The notes: generated by a model not told the origin, from the letters alone. Shown: positions 32,802 to 42,791, numbered from the stretch's first letter. The stretch: DNA of 64,000 nt from Paulinella micropora (GCA_019918135.1 WBZZ01001686.1:1-64000); one strand, 5' to 3'. A program made the numbers and translations.

Positions 32802-35800
32802 TTACCTGCTGACGAGCCTTCCGTACCCTTTCTTTTTTTGGCAGACTCCATCAGCAGCCGCTGCGCGTCCTTGCTCCAGGTCTCGTGGTGCCATGCACAC
32901 TCCGTGCACATTGGCTAGCTTTGCGATCCTGAATGTAGCAGTGCTAGTGCGTTTCCCGGTCACCTGTTTACTCTCCTTCTGACCTGTCTCCTCGACCACA
33001 AGCCCCGCCTGGCCGAGCACAAAGCTAGCCAAGGCCTTGCACTTGCTGCCTTTCTTGCTCTTGATGCCTTGTTTGGAAATACCTGCCGACGAATCCTTGA
33101 CCTTTTGTGCCAGAGCAGCCAGCGTATCCTTCTTGTCTCGCAACAAGGACAGCGGGTAGGTCTTGCTAGCGTCTTCAGCAGTTCTGCCAGCGACTCCGCG
33201 CCCAGCACTTGTGCCAGTCCGTTCAGCGACTGGTACATAGCGAGCGCGCTCTTGGCGTTGACGGGAATCTGCCTACCGTCATCGTCCAGTTGCCACGCAC
33301 GCCCCTCCTGGCCTTGGCCGAGCGCGAAGTTGTCCAGCCGGTCGCCCGCCCTCTTGCACCGCTGCAAAAACAGCTTGACTTGTTGCGCCCACTCGTGCAC
33401 GAGCCATTTAGCTGCCACTGAGTCTGTTGATGCCTGACACTTTTTGACCAGCTCCTCACGCATCTTCTTGCAGTCGCCAAGCGCGCCAGGATACAGAGAC
33501 AGCACGCCCAAAATCTTCATTTCGTGCTTTTCGTTGTCGGAGTGGCGCTGCTTCTTCCACAGAAACTTGAGCCGCTGGTCCACGTCCTCTGGTGTCAGGA
33601 CGACCCAATCGATCCCCTCGCGGATCACCATTTCCTCGCGGGTCGGCTCAGGCGGCATCCCCCCTTGCTCCTCCTTTTCTGCGTCCTCTTGTTCCTTCGC
33701 CTCCTCCGCGGCTTGTTTTTTGGCCTCGCGCTGTTCAGTGCTCAGGCGCGGCGGCAGCGCTACCCGGAAATCCTGCTGCACCAGCCAATCCCAAATCGCG
33801 GCCCCTCTGCTCTGGCGCTGTTCAGTCAGTGACGCGAGCAGCCTCAGCTTCAGCGAGCTTGACACTTCGATCCTCTTGCTCTCGCCCGACGACGGGTCGC
33901 AAACGCGTATCCACTTGTAGCCACGCTCGATGACGGCCCACGGGCTCTGTATGCCTGTAGTCCTGTACAACGCCTTCATCCGCGTCTCTTTGCCGGTGTA
34001 GTCCCGCTCGTACTGCTGGAAAATCTCACAGTGTTGCCAGGGCAGCGTAGTCTTGGACGCAGTAAACGCACGCGGTGCCTGCAGCCCTCCCTCGCCAAAG
34101 TACGCCCTGATGCAGGGATCCGACACCCGGCGCGCCCTCATCAGCATCTGGCACAAAATACGCGCTGGTGGGCCGAGCTTCGACACTTTACCCTTGCGCG
34201 CGCAGTGCAGGAGCACGAGGTCCACAGTCGACTGGATATCGACCGCTACACAGAGGCGAGAGGTGTGGATCAGCCCGCGAGCACCAGGAAGGGCAAAAAA
34301 CTCGTTGATCATAGTCATCAGCTGTTTCGCCGTGCTCTTGGATGTCTGGCCGTCAAGCAGCGTGATGCTCGCGCCGTCCGCCCACGTCGCGCGGGCCAGG
34401 TCTTCTCGCGCCACGATCTCTGTCTCTCCTTGTGTCCGCTGGCGCCAATCAGTGCTCACAGTAGTGCGCACAGAGAGCGCGGTACCAGCGGAGCACGGCC
34501 TCCGTGGGCACAAATCGGGAAACGACTTGTGCAGCTTGTCATAGAGCGCCGCCGCTTCGCGCTGCGTGTGGCAGGACACGATAAACTTCTTGCCGTCGCG
34601 AATGGCAGAGACGATAGCACCGAACCAGTCCCTATGCGAAGCTACCACCATCAGCGAGCGCCGCAGGCACGTAGGAGTACAGGTGGAACTCGATCTGTTG
34701 TTGCGCCTCTTTGACTGTAAGCTTGCCCTCCTGCCGGCAGACCCCGCCCCCGTCGCAAAGCAGAAAATCATACAGGTGCGACGACCGGTGCACGTCCTTG
34801 TCCAGTACCAACAAACGCGGAGCGTCTTCGCACAGGGCGCGCAGCACATTATCGTTATCTCGCAGGCGGTTGCCGTTCGTTTCCGTGCAGATCGACTGGT
34901 TGAAGATCAACAGCACTTCGTCCAGCACCACCAAGTCAGCACACAAGAGCTCGTTGCGGCATCTATCCTGCTCTTCTGGCTTGAACAGCTTCCACAGCGA
35001 TTCATGCTGAATCATTACCACACGCGCATCGCGGATGTCTCCGCGACTGGCATTCTCGTACATACAGACGTGGGTTTGGACTCCTTGTTCTCGCAGGTAC
35101 TCTTCCAGCCGGCGGTCGCTGTCTTGGGCCTGAGAGATGAGGCCCACGACCCACACGATACGGCTCTTCCTCTTCTGTTTGAGCGTGTCGGCGACCGCCC
35201 TGAAGCCCGCGACGGTCTTGCCTAGGCCAGTCACCGCGTTGACGACCTGTGCTCGATTGGTATCGAAAGACACGGGGTGGATCACGTACAGCCCAGGCCT
35301 GGGCTGGTACATGTCGGCCTCCGTAGCGTAGCGCCTGACGTTAGCACAGCCGACTAGATCGTGAGGGGCGACTTCTGGTCTGTACAGCGACTGTTTGTCA
35401 GAGGCAGCGCATTCGACGGTCGTCACGCGCCAAGCAACGACGGGGGGCAGCAGCACTGGCACCGGCCGGCGAACTCCGTCGATCTCGATAGTCTTGCTGC
35501 CGGGACGAGGCGTCTCCACGCCAGAAAGAGTGCCAGCGGCTGCAATGTACTCATTGAGCGCCTCGACGTCTACAGCCGTGGTACGCACAAAGACAGCGTC
35601 GTGGACCAGCGTGCTGACGTTCTCTTTACCAAAAAAATCGATAACTCGCACCATAACCTCGTTCTCGAAGCGAGAAGTGAGAAAATGCACGAACCTGCCC
35701 CTGGCGTGGAAAAGCGGGGTCTGGCCGTCGGGCGTGGACGACAGATCGCTCGCTTCGCACCACTGCCACAGCTTGGGAAAGTACTTGGCCAGGCCAGCGA

Positions 35801-36524
35801 CCGCTCTCTTGACGCTCGCGCGGAAGTTAGCCATTACTGGGTAGGTGTCGGCCTCCACTTCAGTGCAGTTATGCAACTTCAGCCAGCGCCCGCCATGTAC
35901 CAACTTCAACATGTAAGACTTGATCAGCTCGTCGTCGTTCATGCCCAGCACATGTTTCACGTTAGCGATCACTTGCTCGCGGTTGACAACGAACCTTCTC
36001 AGGTACACCAGCTCACCAGCTGGCGCTGCCTCGAGCGAAGAAGCCAGCCAATGCAAGAAAAAGGGGACCGAATTACGGATGTCCAGCTCCACGTGGCCGG
36101 CGCCTAGCACGAGCCTCCGCAGCGAGACGGGCGCGTTCTGTAGGCCACCGTCCGCGTACAGCCTGCAGCCAACGAAGGGGCCCTTGCGCCGAGCTCGCAT
36201 CACCCCGCGCGGCAGCCGGTAGCAAACTTCCAGGCCACCAGTAAGGTTCACGCTGTCGTACAGTGCACACAGGTACCGACGGTAGCTGCTTTCGAGGCGG
36301 TTGTCCTGCAGGAGCTCCTCGATCTTCGCTAAGTCGGCCTTCTCAGTCAACGTTAGCATCGACTTGCCGCTGCCAACCTTCTGTTGTTCGGGGCCGTCCT
36401 CGGTATTGGAGCCTTCGTCGATGACACCTAGCTCGGGCAGGGTGACGGGGCTTGAGGGTGGGCTGGGTTCGTCGTCTCGTGACATTTTTTCCGGTAGAGT
36501 GACACCTGAAGGCGAAAAACACAA
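32802..36524 (-). pseudogene. TVpol DNA polymerase fused to UL9-type helicase (broken)
   Basis: The N-terminal part is a TVpol, the family-A-like polymerase of Tlr1 and Polinton-like viruses. Motif A is VELDIRNSVPFFLHWL (about residues 145-160), motif B KSYMLKLVHGG (about 202-212) and motif C TLVHDAVFVR (about 305-314). A superfamily 2 helicase related to herpesvirus origin-binding proteins follows, with Walker A VNAVTGLGKT (about 428-437), a DE box LVVLDEV (about 531-537), and downstream helicase-C sequence including CQMLMRARRVSDP. The far C-terminal part is charged and unrecognised. The fusion is the expected replicase of this virus group. The region is broken. Confidence 0.8.
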
Positions 36525-36892
36525 AGTGAATAAAAAAGCGCGAAAATTTCAGAGTGTTTTGCGGGCGCGGTAAGTTTCCTGGAAATCAGCCTCGACAAAT
36601 GGCGGGACGAAAAATGGCAATAGTTTCGTTCCGGCTTCAGATTACTTCTGGGTTTTCTTGGCTCGAAGATTATGACATAGATTTGTGACGAAACGGACCA
36701 CCTTGCCACGTGGCAATGGCCTGCATATCACTGCCTTTTTGTACCTATATCACTGCCTTTTTGTGCAGTATCACAATATTTCGGCCATATCAAGGTATTT
36801 GGACCCGGCGGGACAAAAAGGCAATACGTGCCTGAACCAACCAAAGAGCACGTGCCACGACCTCGACCTAAGCTAAGGTAAAAAAGTAACGG
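36525..36892. other. Gene-free spacer in the virus copy
   Basis: This is a divergent spacer between the replicase and the next gene. The phrase ATATCACTGCCTTTTTGT occurs twice in tandem (about 36,726-36,763). A related GGGACAAAAAGGCAATA lies near 36,808. No gene is seen. It may hold promoters for both flanking genes. Confidence 0.5.
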
Positions 36893-37735
36893 ATGGTCAG
36901 TCCAGCCTCACAATTCAAGAACCCAAGTACCACCCAAATGCGCAGACAGACACACGACCTACTCGACGGTACCGCCAAGCGCCGACGACTGACCTGCCAG
37001 CCACTCATCACACCGTTCGTACACACGATCAGCCCGTCCACTGTGCACAGTGTCCGAGCCCCGTTCACCTTGGCGACGCTGGCGCGACAGTCGGCGGCAC
37101 CACCGTCCGACCAGGCGGAACTGAACGCGCTTACGCGGAAGTACCTATCGTTGCCGAACACCAATCACATGCTGCCTGCCCGAGTGATGCTACAAACGTC
37201 AGTTGAAATAGGCCAGGACCCTAGCAAACGGGACCTGGTATATATAAACTCCCTCAGAGCCTGCCCAGGCGAGAGGATGCTATCCGTGCTGGACATGAAC
37301 ATTCTGAGCGAGTACTGGAATTCTCCCGGCGAGATCGCGGAGCTCTTGCTTCTTCCACACGCGGCCCCGATCTTGCTGGCGCCCTATCTTGTCACTGAGC
37401 TGGCCAAGATAGTTTGCTCATACCTCGAACCAGCTGTTTGCTGCTATGATCCTATGCCCGCTCTCACGCTGGCTAACCAGCGCCCTGAACAGCTTCGTGA
37501 GCTTGGGCAGTTACCGCTGACAAAGTTCCCGCTGCACGAACACGCGTACTGGACGATGGTGCAGTCAGAAGAGGCACGCGCGCTGTATGGCGACCCCGTC
37601 TTCAAGGAAGCAGCAGCGGCTGGCTGGTTGGAGCATTGTTGTTTATGGAACGACACCGCAAACATATTTGTGCTGACACACCATGTAGTTCCCACCCAGG
37701 CCCGGTTGGAACTCCTCGCCCGGTACAAGCACATG
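36893..37735 (+). CDS. Unrecognised ~280-aa protein at the right end of the virus copy
   Basis: The frame starts MVSPASQFKNPST, with a basic stretch TAKRRRLTCQ near residue 30, and then becomes a mostly helical-looking protein (IAELLLLPHAAPILLAPYL). It reads on into the CT microsatellite, where the translation is Ser/Leu repeat and not credible, so the true end is unclear. Not recognised. It could be a terminal, element-specific gene. Confidence 0.4.
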
Positions 37736-37737
37736 TA

Positions 37738-37755
37738 CTCTCTCTTTCCTCTCTC

Positions 37756-37812
<57 letters not shown>

Positions 37813-37865
37813 CTCTCTCACTCTCTCTCTCTCTCTCTGTGTCTCTCTCTCTGTCTCTCTCTCTT

Positions 37866-37914
<49 letters not shown>

Positions 37915-37954
37915 CCTCTCTCTATTTCTCTCTCTCTCTCTCTCTCTCCCTTAA

Positions 37955-37999
<45 letters not shown>

Positions 38000-38079
38000 G
38001 TGTGTGTGAGTGTGTGTATACCCCCTCTCCCCCCTCTTTCTGTCTCTCTCTGTCTCTCTCTGTGTCTGTCTGCCTGTCC

Positions 38080-38157
<78 letters not shown>

Positions 38158-38170
38158 CTCTCTCTCCTTT
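37738..38170 (+). repeat. (CT)n microsatellite inside the right end
   Basis: About 430 bp of CT repeat with a (TA)n/(GT)n interruption at about 37,980-38,015. Its right edge reads CTGTGGGGTGCCAAAAT. That resembles TTGTGGGGTGCAGAAAT at the right edge of the outer CT tract (about 38,492). Confidence 0.9.
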
Positions 38171-38205
38171 CTGTGGGGTGCCAAAATAAGCAACAACAAC
38201 AAAGG

Positions 38206-38341
38206 GAAAGACTTCCCGATAATAAAATTGAAGAATAAAAATAAGAATAAGAGTACGATACATTTTCATACAAAAATAAAAATGATACATATTCTTCTCC
38301 TCGTACTCCCATCCCCGTATCGTCCATACCCCCCCCCCCCT
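38206..38341 (-). repeat. Right terminal inverted repeat of the virus copy
   Basis: On the minus strand this repeats the left TIR, with a G run, TATGGACGATACGGGGATGG and the following ~70 bp almost identical. The match degrades toward CGGGAAGTCTTTC. Confidence 0.9.
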
Positions 38342-38446
38342 CCCTGTGTTCTCTCTCTCTCTATATATATATACATCTATATATATCCCACCACCCCCCC
38401 CTCTGTCTCAGAGTCTCTGTCTCTCTCTGTGTCTGTCTGTCTGCCT

Positions 38447-38486
<40 letters not shown>
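38342..38486 (+). repeat. CT-rich microsatellite, outer edge of the right TIR
   Basis: CT repeat with (TA)n and C-run interruptions. It mirrors the GA tract outside the left TIR. Confidence 0.9.
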
Positions 38487-38494
<8 letters not shown>

Positions 38495-38703
38495 TTTGTG
38501 GGGTGCAGAAATGGGGCGCTGAACATCCGCTCTCTCCAAGAGACCCACATTCCAAACAAATAGTCTCCACAGTAAAATATAAAAACCTCGACGAGCTTGT
38601 CAAGAGTCGAGGTCTTACCCAAGTACAGGCAGAGATCTAGATCGAGGTCTATAGTTCGTGCGCCATGGTAAACTGTTATATAGATTTATAGTTTTGTGTC
38701 ATG

Positions 38704-38704
38704 G

Positions 38705-38744
<40 letters not shown>

Positions 38745-38795
38745 AAGATAGAAAGAAAGATAGATACATGGATAGATAGATGGATAGATAGATAC
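38704..38795 (+). repeat. (GATA)n microsatellite
   Basis: About 90 bp of TAGA/GATA tetranucleotide with AAAGA and ATGG interruptions. Confidence 0.95.
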
Positions 38796-39111
38796 CACTA
38801 CTACTACTAATGAGTCAGACTGCTGCTGCTAGTATAATATGCAGTTATCAAGTCTACGATTGGCGTGAGAGTAAACAAGCAGTGGCTGGGTCGATCCAGC
38901 TACTCCTTCAGGCAGATGGCTGTTGCAGTGACAGTTCTTCAGGCGGTCCCCACTCCCCCCCCCCCCCCACCATCTCCTGCTGCAACCAATGTTTGAACGA
39001 TGTTGTGTACTTTTCGGTAACTTTTCTTGAGGTGTTAAGGGGCTAAATAAGCTATTTCTTCGCGTCTGTTTCGATTCAGTCCGTTTTTTTTTTTTTTTTT
39101 TTTTCATTTAT
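38796..39111. other. Gene-free stretch with homopolymers
   Basis: Contains an 11-12 base C run near 38,957 and a ~21-base T run near 39,083-39,103. No gene is supported. Confidence 0.5.
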
Positions 39112-39600
39112 GTGCATTTTTCCTTGGACTTGCCTTCAATGTGTTTTCCGTATTCCCCCCCCCCCCCCCGCTGTTTGTTTGTTTTTCGTTCCTGATGCAT
39201 GTGGATGGATTTCACTTTGGTGCATTTTTCCTTTGACTTGCCTTGTGCTTTCCGTACCCCCCCCCCCCCCCCGACTGGTTTTTATTCGTTCGATTTTTTT
39301 TTTCTTATGTGGCCGGACTGCTTGCTTTTTCGAAATTTATTGTTTGTTTTTCATTCCTGATGCATGTGGATTGTTTTCATCCGCTCCCCCCCCCCCCCCC
39401 CAGCTTCCCGTTCACTTTAGTGCATTTTTCCTTGGACTTGCCTTGTGTTTTCCGTACCCCCCCCCCTCCCCAACTGGTTTTTATTCGTTCGATTTTTTTT
39501 TCTTTGTGTGTGTGTGTGTGGCCGGACTGCTTGCTTTTGAAATTTATTGTTTTTCATTCCTGATGCATGTGGATGGGTTTTTTCCCTTCGTTTTTTTTTC
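39112..39600 (+). repeat. Three diverged tandem units with poly-C tracts
   Basis: The phrase TGCATTTTTCCTT starts units at about 39,112, 39,221 and 39,421. Each unit then has GACTTGCCTT, a TTTCCGTA plus C-run (9-16 C), a TTCG-rich stretch, and CCTGATGCATGTGGAT (about 39,192, 39,356 and 39,561). The frames through it are repeat translations. Confidence 0.85.
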
Positions 39601-39616
39601 TTGTGGCCGGACTGCT

Positions 39617-39727
39617 GGGTATGGGGGATGGGGTATGGGGTATGGGGTATAGGGTATGGGGTATATGCATGGGGTATGGGGTCTGGGGGATGGGGGATGG
39701 GGGATGGGGTATGGGGGATGGGGTATG
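39617..39727 (+). repeat. (GGGGTATG/GGGGGATG)n microsatellite
   Basis: About 110 bp of an imperfect 7-8 bp G-rich unit. A related G-rich unit recurs at about 40,690-41,108 and 42,578-42,623. Confidence 0.9.
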
Positions 39728-39829
39728 TTTGTTGCTTTTTCTTGTGTGGCAGTAGAGCAGCGTTCCGCTGAACCTTACCCTGACTCTTTGTACGTCGGTA
39801 CATACATCATTGGATTTGAGAAGCAGAGT

Positions 39830-40738
39830 ATGTCGGACGAGACACCCGCTGCAGGTGCCGAAGCAGCGTCTGACTCAGAGACATCTAGCGACTCGGATCT
39901 CGTAAAATCATCAAGCAAGGAGAGAAAAAAGAAGAAGAAAAAGGGAAAGAAAAAGGGAAAAAAAAGACAAGAAGAAAAAAAGCAAGAAAAAAGCTTCTCC
40001 TTCTGCTGCTGCTTCTGCTTCTGCTGCTGCTTCTTCTTCTTCTTCTTTTTCTACTTCTTCTTTGCCTGCCTTGAAGGTATTGATAGCGACTCCTCCCTTC
40101 TTCTTCTTCTTCTTCTTCTTCTTCTTCTTCTTCTTCTTCTTCTTCTTCTTCTTCTTCTTCTTCTTGTACTTCCTCTTTGCCTGCCTTGAAGGTATTGATA
40201 GCGACTCCTCCTTCTCCTCCTCCTCCTCCTCCTTCTTCTTCTTCTTCTTCTTCTTCTTCTTCTTCTTCTTCTTCTTCTTCTTCTTCTTCTTCTTCTTCTT
40301 CTTCTTCTTCTTCTTCTTCTTCTTCTTCTTCTTCTTCTTCTTCTTCTTCAGCTTCAGCTTCTGCCTGGAACGGGCTGACGTCATATATCAACAGTCGGAA
40401 ACCTCTTCTGCCTGAGTTGCAAGTAGAAAACGAGATACAAAGAAAGAGAGTGCAAGAAGCTTAAGAGAGAGACGAGAGTGCGAGAGACTTCTTCTTCTAC
40501 TACTATTACTACTACTACTACTACTGCTGCTACTGCTACTACTACTACTACTTCCACTTCTACTCCAGTAAAAGCAAGCAAAAGAAGAGCGGCATTGATC
40601 GAGGACAGCCCGCCAAAGCAGCAGAAGTTCGAAGAGAAGGACGCGACAGACCACACTAAGGTGGTGGACGGCAAGACTATCATATCATACCGGGTATCAT
40701 ACCCGGGTATGGGAGGGGTATCATTTGGCTGTGGATAG
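39830..40738 (+). CDS. Possible host gene, Ser/Asp- then Lys-rich, interrupted by TTC repeats
   Basis: From 39,830 a frame reads MSDETPAAGAEAASDSETSS, then a Lys-rich stretch, the style of a nuclear or nucleolar protein. It enters long TTC repeats. A (TTC)n run ending in CAG near 40,352 could serve as an intron 3' end. After it come frames with SYINSRKPLLPELQVENE (to 40,464) and, after an ACT repeat, KRRAALIEDSPPKQQKFEEK (to 40,738). A 33-bp phrase with CTTGAAGGTATTGATAGCGA occurs at about 40,066 and 40,185. Exon structure is guesswork and the protein is not recognised. Confidence 0.25.
40098..40350 (+). repeat. (TTC)n microsatellites
   Basis: Two long TTC runs (about 40,098-40,165 and 40,231-40,350) are separated by the 33-bp phrase repeat. 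Confidence 0.95.
40497..40562 (+). repeat. (ACT)n microsatellite
   Basis: About 65 bp of ACT/GCT trinucleotide. Confidence 0.9.
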
Positions 40739-41108
40739 TAAGAGAGAGGTGGGGGTGGGAAGTACGGTTAGGTGGGGGGATGGGGGAGGGGGGGGGGGGG
40801 ACCGATACTAAACCCAGGTGAAATTGGGGTCAATGCTTCAAAACAACACCTGATGATACCCCCCCCCCCCCCCTCATACCCCCCCCCCCCCCCAAATATC
40901 TCCCCGATGTATTGGACAGGGGTATGAAACAGGGGTATCATACCCGGGTATGGAACAGGGGTATGGGACAGGGGTATCATACCCGGGTATGAGACAGGGG
41001 TATGGGACAGGGGTATCATACCCGGGTATGGGACAGGGGTATGGGACAGGGGTATGGGACAGGGGTATGGGACAGGGATATGAGACAGGGGTATGGGACA
41101 GGGGTATC
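40687..41108 (+). repeat. GGGGTATG / ATACCCGGGTAT repeat block
   Basis: From about 40,917 a ~13-bp phrase GGGACAGGGGTAT recurs many times. It is interspersed with ATCATACCCGGGTATG, which is itself a near-palindrome. Long G and C runs occupy 40,775-40,895. Confidence 0.9.
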
Positions 41109-41266
41109 AATAATGATAAACTGAGATAATGATGATGATAATTTTAATAATAACGGAAACAACTTTTATATTAATACATCTTTGATACCAATACCACTGA
41201 TCTCTCCTGCTTCATACTCAGCTTCTACGAGTGGTAAGTATTTTATTACTATAGTGTTTGTGTAAA

Positions 41267-41370
<104 letters not shown>

Positions 41371-41598
41371 TGCTTCTCTGTCAATGGCTGATGCATTTCT
41401 GCACATGCGCCTCCATCGTCTCACCCGTGAGGGGAGTACGAAGAATTGACGATAAGCTCTAATGACACCCCCGCAAGGGCAGTTCCAACACTTCCAGACG
41501 GGCCGGTATGTTCAATGAAAATACTGGTCCAGACGGATCGGTATGTTCAATGAAAATACTGGTGGCACCGACGGGAATCGAACTGGCGACAGGGCCCA
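41371..41598 (-). mobile_element. tRNA-derived SINE, copy 1 (5' head cut)
   Basis: The minus-strand element ends in a (TTA)n tail at its 3' side (plus-strand left). It shares its body with copies 2 and 3. The body runs from the B-box region (AGTTCGATTCCC on the minus strand) to GCAGATTTGCATCAGCC and AGAGAAGCA. Homology stops within the tRNA-like head, at GGGCCC. It contains the ~34-bp CCAGACGG...ATACTGG phrase twice. Confidence 0.75.
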
Positions 41599-41633
41599 AA
41601 TAATAATAATAATAATAATAATAACAATAATAG

Positions 41634-41863
41634 TGCTTCTCTGTCAATGGCTGATGCAAATCTGCACATGCGCCTCCATCGTCTCACCCGTGAGGGGAGT
41701 ACGAAGAATTGACGATAGGCTCTAATGACACCCCCGCACGGGCAGTTCCAACACTTCCAGACGGACCGGTATGTTCAATGAAGATACTGGTGGCACCGAC
41801 GGGAATCGAACTGGCGACAGGGCCCAGATGGTAGAACTTGACCACTGGGCTATCACGGTGTCC
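41634..41863 (-). mobile_element. tRNA-derived SINE, copy 2 (complete head)
   Basis: The minus-strand head (41,863-41,792) is 72 nt and tRNA-like. It has an A-box-like GATAGCCCAGTGGTCAAG, a B-box AGTTCGATTCCC, and ends GACACCG / CGGTGCC that pair at 6 of 7 positions. The anticodon arm is degenerate, so it is a SINE promoter and not a working tRNA. The body is ~160 bp, with the ~34-bp phrase present once. The tail is TTA repeats. Confidence 0.8.
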
Positions 41864-41919
<56 letters not shown>

Positions 41920-41928
41920 TAATAATAG

Positions 41929-42193
41929 TGCTTCTCTGTCTATGGCTGATGCAAATCTGCACATGCGCCTCCATCGTCTCACCCGTGAGGGGAGTACGAA
42001 GAATTGACGATAGGCTCTAATGACACCCCCGCAAGGGCAGTTCCAACACTTCCAGACGGACCGGTATGTTCAATGAAAATACTGGTCCAGACGGACCGGT
42101 ATGTTCAATGAAAATACTGGTGGCACCGACGGGAATCGAACTGGCGACAGGGCCCAGATGGTAGAACTTGACCACTGGGCTATCACGGTGTCC
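41929..42193 (-). mobile_element. tRNA-derived SINE, copy 3 (complete head)
   Basis: Its head at 42,193-42,122 is identical to that of copy 2. The body has the ~34-bp phrase twice, as in copy 1. The element is flanked on both sides by TAA runs: its own tail on the left and the tail it was inserted into on the right. Confidence 0.8.
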
Positions 42194-42275
<82 letters not shown>

Positions 42276-42284
42276 GTGTATCTC

Positions 42285-42449
42285 CTGCCAATTGCTGAGC
42301 CAAAAGGCCATGTGCATCCAGTCCTCCATTCCATAAGGAAAGTCTCCACACCAATCGGTGGAATAAAGGAAGTGACGGCATAGAACATTACTCTAGGAGC
42401 TTTATACCAATCAGCCCATGGAAAGGACCGATGGCCTATGTACTCCCTA
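42285..42449 (-). mobile_element. Second short element with a TTA tail (possible SINE 3' part)
   Basis: On the minus strand this ~165-bp block runs from GGGAGTACATAGGCCATCGG to GGCAGGAGATACACTATTATT. It has the same CAC-(TATTAT) tail junction as the SINE. No A- or B-box is visible, so it may be a headless SINE of another family or a LINE 3' end. Confidence 0.45.
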
Positions 42450-42467
42450 ATAATAATAATAATAATA

Positions 42468-42516
<49 letters not shown>

Positions 42517-42791
42517 GAGTGGCAAGTATTCTGTTAAAACAGTGCTTGCGTAAACAATGATACAATAATAATGATGAGGGGTATGGGAAGGGTTAGGAGG
42601 AGGGGTATGAGAGGGGTATAATAATGCTATGATACCTATATCTTCAATTAATTTAGTATTAATATTAATATTAAATTATAATTATATCATAATTCTTTAA
42701 CTTTTTTTTTTACAGTTTTGGAAAGATTTGGAACACTTTCCATCCTACCTAGAAAGTCGTTACCAAGCTGCACAAACCCTGCTTGTGCTCT
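42450..42791. other. TAA run and AT-rich gene-free stretch
   Basis: (TAA)n runs to about 42,514. It is followed by the phrase CGAGTGGCAAGTATT, a GGGGTATG remnant and AT-rich DNA with a T run. No gene seen. Confidence 0.6.

Larger units (their letters stand above)
21322..38341. mobile_element. Integrated Polinton-like virus (TVpol group), broken copy
   Basis: A GC-rich, gene-dense block is bounded by inverted repeats (21,322-21,474 and 38,206-38,341). Recognisable parts, left to right, are two small basic proteins, an A32-type packaging ATPase, a zinc-binding protein, a tyrosine recombinase, VLTF3-like and VLTF2-like factors, a PCNA-like clamp, a ribonucleotide reductase large subunit, a small membrane protein, and a TVpol-helicase. 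TVpol plus tyrosine recombinase plus A32 ATPase is the known signature of Tlr1-type and Polinton-like viruses, and the ~17-kb size fits. I recognise no major or minor capsid gene. The copy looks defective, with at least a handful of breaks. Most frames are still long and the TIRs still match closely, which suggests a fairly young insertion. Confidence 0.8.

Noticed and set aside
21322-38341. Fragment of a giant virus genome
   Set aside because: TVpol instead of a family B polymerase, a size of ~17 kb and clear TIRs at both ends fit a Polinton-like virus better.
39617-39727. Telomeric repeat
   Set aside because: The unit is irregular (GGGGTATG/GGGGGATG), short and interstitial, and does not match a known telomere repeat.
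39885-40415. Poly-Glu, poly-Lys, poly-Phe and poly-Ser frames
   Set aside because: All are readings of the TTC/GAA repeat in different phases.
41792-41863. A functional tRNA gene
   Set aside because: A- and B-boxes are good, but the anticodon arm does not fold and the same head recurs at the start of repeated elements, so it is a SINE promoter.
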